From: Rosellinia necatrix
Lineage: Eukaryota; Ascomycota; Sordariomycetes; Xylariales; Xylariaceae
Direction: 5' to 3'
DNA: 64,000 nt
NCBI GenBank assembly: GCA_021209875.1
Contig: JAGYVD010000009.1
Coordinates: 1,922,001-1,986,000, forward strand
Shown: piece by piece, positions 61,735-64,000 of the stretch
Layout of the letters: each line of letters begins with the position of its first letter
Numbering within the stretch: position 1 is the first letter of the stretch
The notes under the pieces: model-generated
Database searches by the model: none
The model's input: the letters and a program-made list of their open reading frames with translations, nothing else
Told to the model about the DNA's origin: nothing
Made by a program: the position numbers and the translations under genes

Positions 61735-63730
61735 TCGGCTGGTGGGTAGTGCGGCACCCGTCAAACGATTTGGCAGCGTGTGTGGACAGTGGGTATAGTC
61801 AGGGCGATATCTACAAGGCGCGTGTCCTCTGGGCGACCATGAGTTGTTCATGAGCTAGAAGAGCGAGTATGACCACGCTAACGGAGCAAGTCCGGGGTCG
61901 AAGGCGAATCGGTAAGAGCTAGGGCGAGCGTTATGATCTATCTGGTTTGAAGTACGTCAACTCCTGTTGACAATGCATGAGTATACGAGGAACGGGGTTA
62001 TTGCGAGGTGATTTGAGTTTCGACGGTACGTTCGCGCTGATTGACGACAAGTCACTGACACGGTTGCTATCTGAACAAGAAACTACCCCCTGGTTGCATT
62101 ACGAAGCGCCGGGTATCTTGGGGAGATAAGTCAATTCCATATGAGATGCTTATATATACATACTCTGGGAATTGGGATTAAGCTTCCGAACGCACAGATG
62201 AAATTAGGGCTTTGTGGTCGAGCATAGTTAGTAGGAAAAGGAAAACACCCCCCAAAAAAATAACGAAAGAAAGAGTGCTACACCATCAAAGAATGCATCT
62301 ACCTACCTGTGCCCTTAGTCGTTAGTATCATTGCCAAAATACCCATTCTCCAATTTCGCTCTCATTGATTGTAGGTTATCTCATCCCCCTCCTCTACCTG
62401 GACTGGCCTAATTCCGGTGGTTATCCCCGATTGGATAATTACCCAAACCAACAAGCGACACAGGCGGGCACAAATGTGACAGCTCCCTTTGCCTCTTCCG
62501 GTTTTCCTTCGAGAGCGGTGGTATCACCCTGCAACCTCTGCACTTCCCGCGCTCGATACACTCCTCGCTACCGATGTCCGCTGCCCTGGGGATGTCTGGG
62601 ATCCCACGCATATGGGTCGAACCCCCCCCCTTGACACGGGGAATATATCTCACGTAGGCGCGCCATGAGGCGAGGCTCCCGACAGGAGGGGTGGCGCTTG
62701 ATTACTTAGGGAAGGGGGGGGGAAGACAGAGGAGGGAAGCGTGTACTAGTTAGTAGGTAGGAAGCGCGCCGGATCGGGGATTCCGGCTTTTCGTCTTACC
62801 GCTGTTGCTACGCTGCACTTCACACTACACACCAACTAACTACACTACTGTACTCTGCTGTCGGAGTTTGCTGACTGACTTACTGACTTACTGACTTACT
62901 TATCTGCTGACCACCTGACTTGAACCTAACCGTCTCTAACTCATATTTCTCAATTTCTTCTATCTCATTCCTCTGCTGGGATCGGTGACTGAGGGTGCAC
63001 ATCTGGTTCTATTGTATCAATCAATCGATCGATCGATCGATCAAGCACCAGGATCGTAGATTTTCTATTGTGTCTTATATATATAAATATGTGCATGTAT
63101 GTATGTACCTCACGTATGTGCATATGTATGCATGCGTGTGTATATATATGAATGTATATATGTATGTATATATATATATATATATGTATGCCTGTGCAGA
63201 AATGCGGGAGCCAGACTAGCGGCAAGGCAGGTATCGTATGTCAGACAATTTCGCCTCGTCGTCGGTCACGCCTATTCGTCGTCTATCTTGTCTTTCTACT
63301 TGGCGCATTACGTAGTGTATAATCGAACATCGTGATAGATAGATGGCAAAGGGCGAGGAAACATTTGGAAATGCAACGTGCAGTTTTTTCATCATTTTTT
63401 GCCGGCTCCCCGTTGGTAGAGGTAATCTCCTACACCTGCCTGTGGCGTGGCGGGCCTGGCTGGGCTGGCCCCGTCCCTATCTTTCTCCCAAAACAATCTC
63501 CTTACCTACATAATCCGGGATGAGACGTCGCTTATTCCATGTACGACCATACCCTCCGGAAAACTCGGGATCCCGTCCGCTCTCCCCGTTGATAAGCCGG
63601 AGAGGGCCAAGCCAGTAGTTGGGTCGGTGACGACCAGCGAATCCTTGGTGTTGTACGTTTTTATTCATGTTCTTTTTTTTTTTTTTTTTTTTTTTCAATT
63701 ATTTATTTATCCTATTCTTTTATTATTTAT
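61735..63730. other. Downstream intergenic region, low-complexity rich
   Basis: No gene seen. Contents are a G-run and C-run near 62621-62718, TTACTGACTTACTGAC tandem units (62880-62900), (GATC)n at 63023-63042, a TATG/TA repeat zone at 63075-63190 and a poly-T run at 63670-63695. The bZIP 3' UTR should occupy the first few hundred bases. Confidence 0.5.
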
Positions 63731-63994
63731 TCATATCGAATCTTTCTTATCTTCGTTGCTCCGGTCTTTTGTTGTTAGCCCTCCTTCCTCCTCATTCCCC
63801 TTCTTAATCTTCACGTATGTAGTGTAGGAGCTTTCCTCGGCCGAAGACCGGGGCGATATGATATCACGGAGGCTGACCTTTGTCCATGTCTTACTCTGCA
63901 CGGATATGGTTTGTGCCACTTTAAGGAATGTGGCTTCTGGGCTTGCTGGGGCGCGTTTCAATTGAGACAGATGAGCACACCGGCATAGTGGCTC
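63731..63994 (-). CDS. Possible exon of a gene running past the right edge (uncertain)
   Basis: A minus-strand frame is open from just inside a TAG near 63995 down to 63731. It reads AGAHLSQLKRAPASPEATFL, then KVAQTISVQSKTWTKVSLRD, then IISPRSSAEESSYTTY. A GTGAAG donor-like site follows TTY near 63816, so the coding part may end there. There is no ATG, and an acceptor would have to lie upstream near the window edge. Family not recognised. Confidence 0.3.
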   Translation of the reverse strand, partial: EPLCRCAHLSQLKRAPASPEATFLKVAQTISVQSKTWTKVSLRDIISPRSSAEESSYTTYVKIKKGNEEEGGLTTKDRSNEDKKDSI

Positions 63995-64000
63995 TACTCA

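Noticed and set aside
62965..63225. Open frames across the GATC and TATG repeats
   Set aside because: Simple-sequence DNA, Ile/Tyr/His repeats with no gene features.

Overview
This window looks like nuclear DNA from a filamentous ascomycete (Pezizomycotina, most like a Sordariomycete). The evidence is short introns of 55-211 bp with GT...AG ends, fungal-type gene families (EFR3, an APC permease, an FCY2-type NCS1 permease, a Yap/Pap1-type bZIP factor), and an abrupt split into two base-composition compartments. All exon coordinates were derived by hand from splice signals and reading-frame continuity; nothing was searched against a database.

Left compartment, about 1-36,000. This is an extremely AT-rich block made almost entirely of long terminal repeat (LTR) retrotransposons worn down by C-to-T and G-to-A changes. 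The pattern is that of repeat-induced point mutation (RIP): CpA becomes TpA, and catalytic Asp codons become Asn. The resolvable layers are: (A) a Ty3/gypsy element at 3661-10445, minus strand, with 278-bp LTRs; (B) the 3' half of a chromodomain Ty3/gypsy element at 10446-13057, plus strand; (C) a Ty3/gypsy element at 18188-27291, plus strand, with ~214-bp LTRs and the target duplication CGATC; (E) an element nested inside C at 22357-26492, with 236-bp LTRs exactly 3,900 bp apart; (D) a Ty1/copia element at 29111-35993, minus strand, with 139-bp LTRs and the target duplication TCTAC. Islands of near-normal composition survive at 15.8-18.2 kb, 27.3-29.1 kb and from 36.0 kb on. These islands are pieces of one former single-copy locus that was split by C and D.

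The most notable result is in those islands. A zinc-finger-like gene reads from about 17506 to the left edge of element C. It resumes in the same reading frame just after the right-hand target duplication at 27297, and runs into a ~31-residue tandem-repeat region. It also carries several in-frame stops, most of which fit RIP of CAG/CAA/TGG codons. A second broken gene lies on the opposite strand (about 29057-27990).

Right compartment, about 36,000-64,000. This is ordinary gene-bearing DNA. It holds EFR3 (minus; plasma-membrane anchor of the PI4-kinase complex), an unrecognised three-repeat protein with one in-frame TAG at a conserved Trp position (plus), an APC-superfamily GABA/choline-type permease (plus) converging on an NCS1 purine-cytosine-type permease (minus), an unrecognised proline/serine-rich conserved-looking protein (minus), and an AP-1-like bZIP regulator with a C-terminal cysteine-rich domain (plus). 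The two permeases both import small nitrogenous solutes and may be used in similar conditions. Intergenic DNA here is rich in the palindromic TACCTAGGTA motif, in a dispersed AGACGTTAA-(CTA)n repeat, and in microsatellites. No tRNA, rRNA or CRISPR features were seen.
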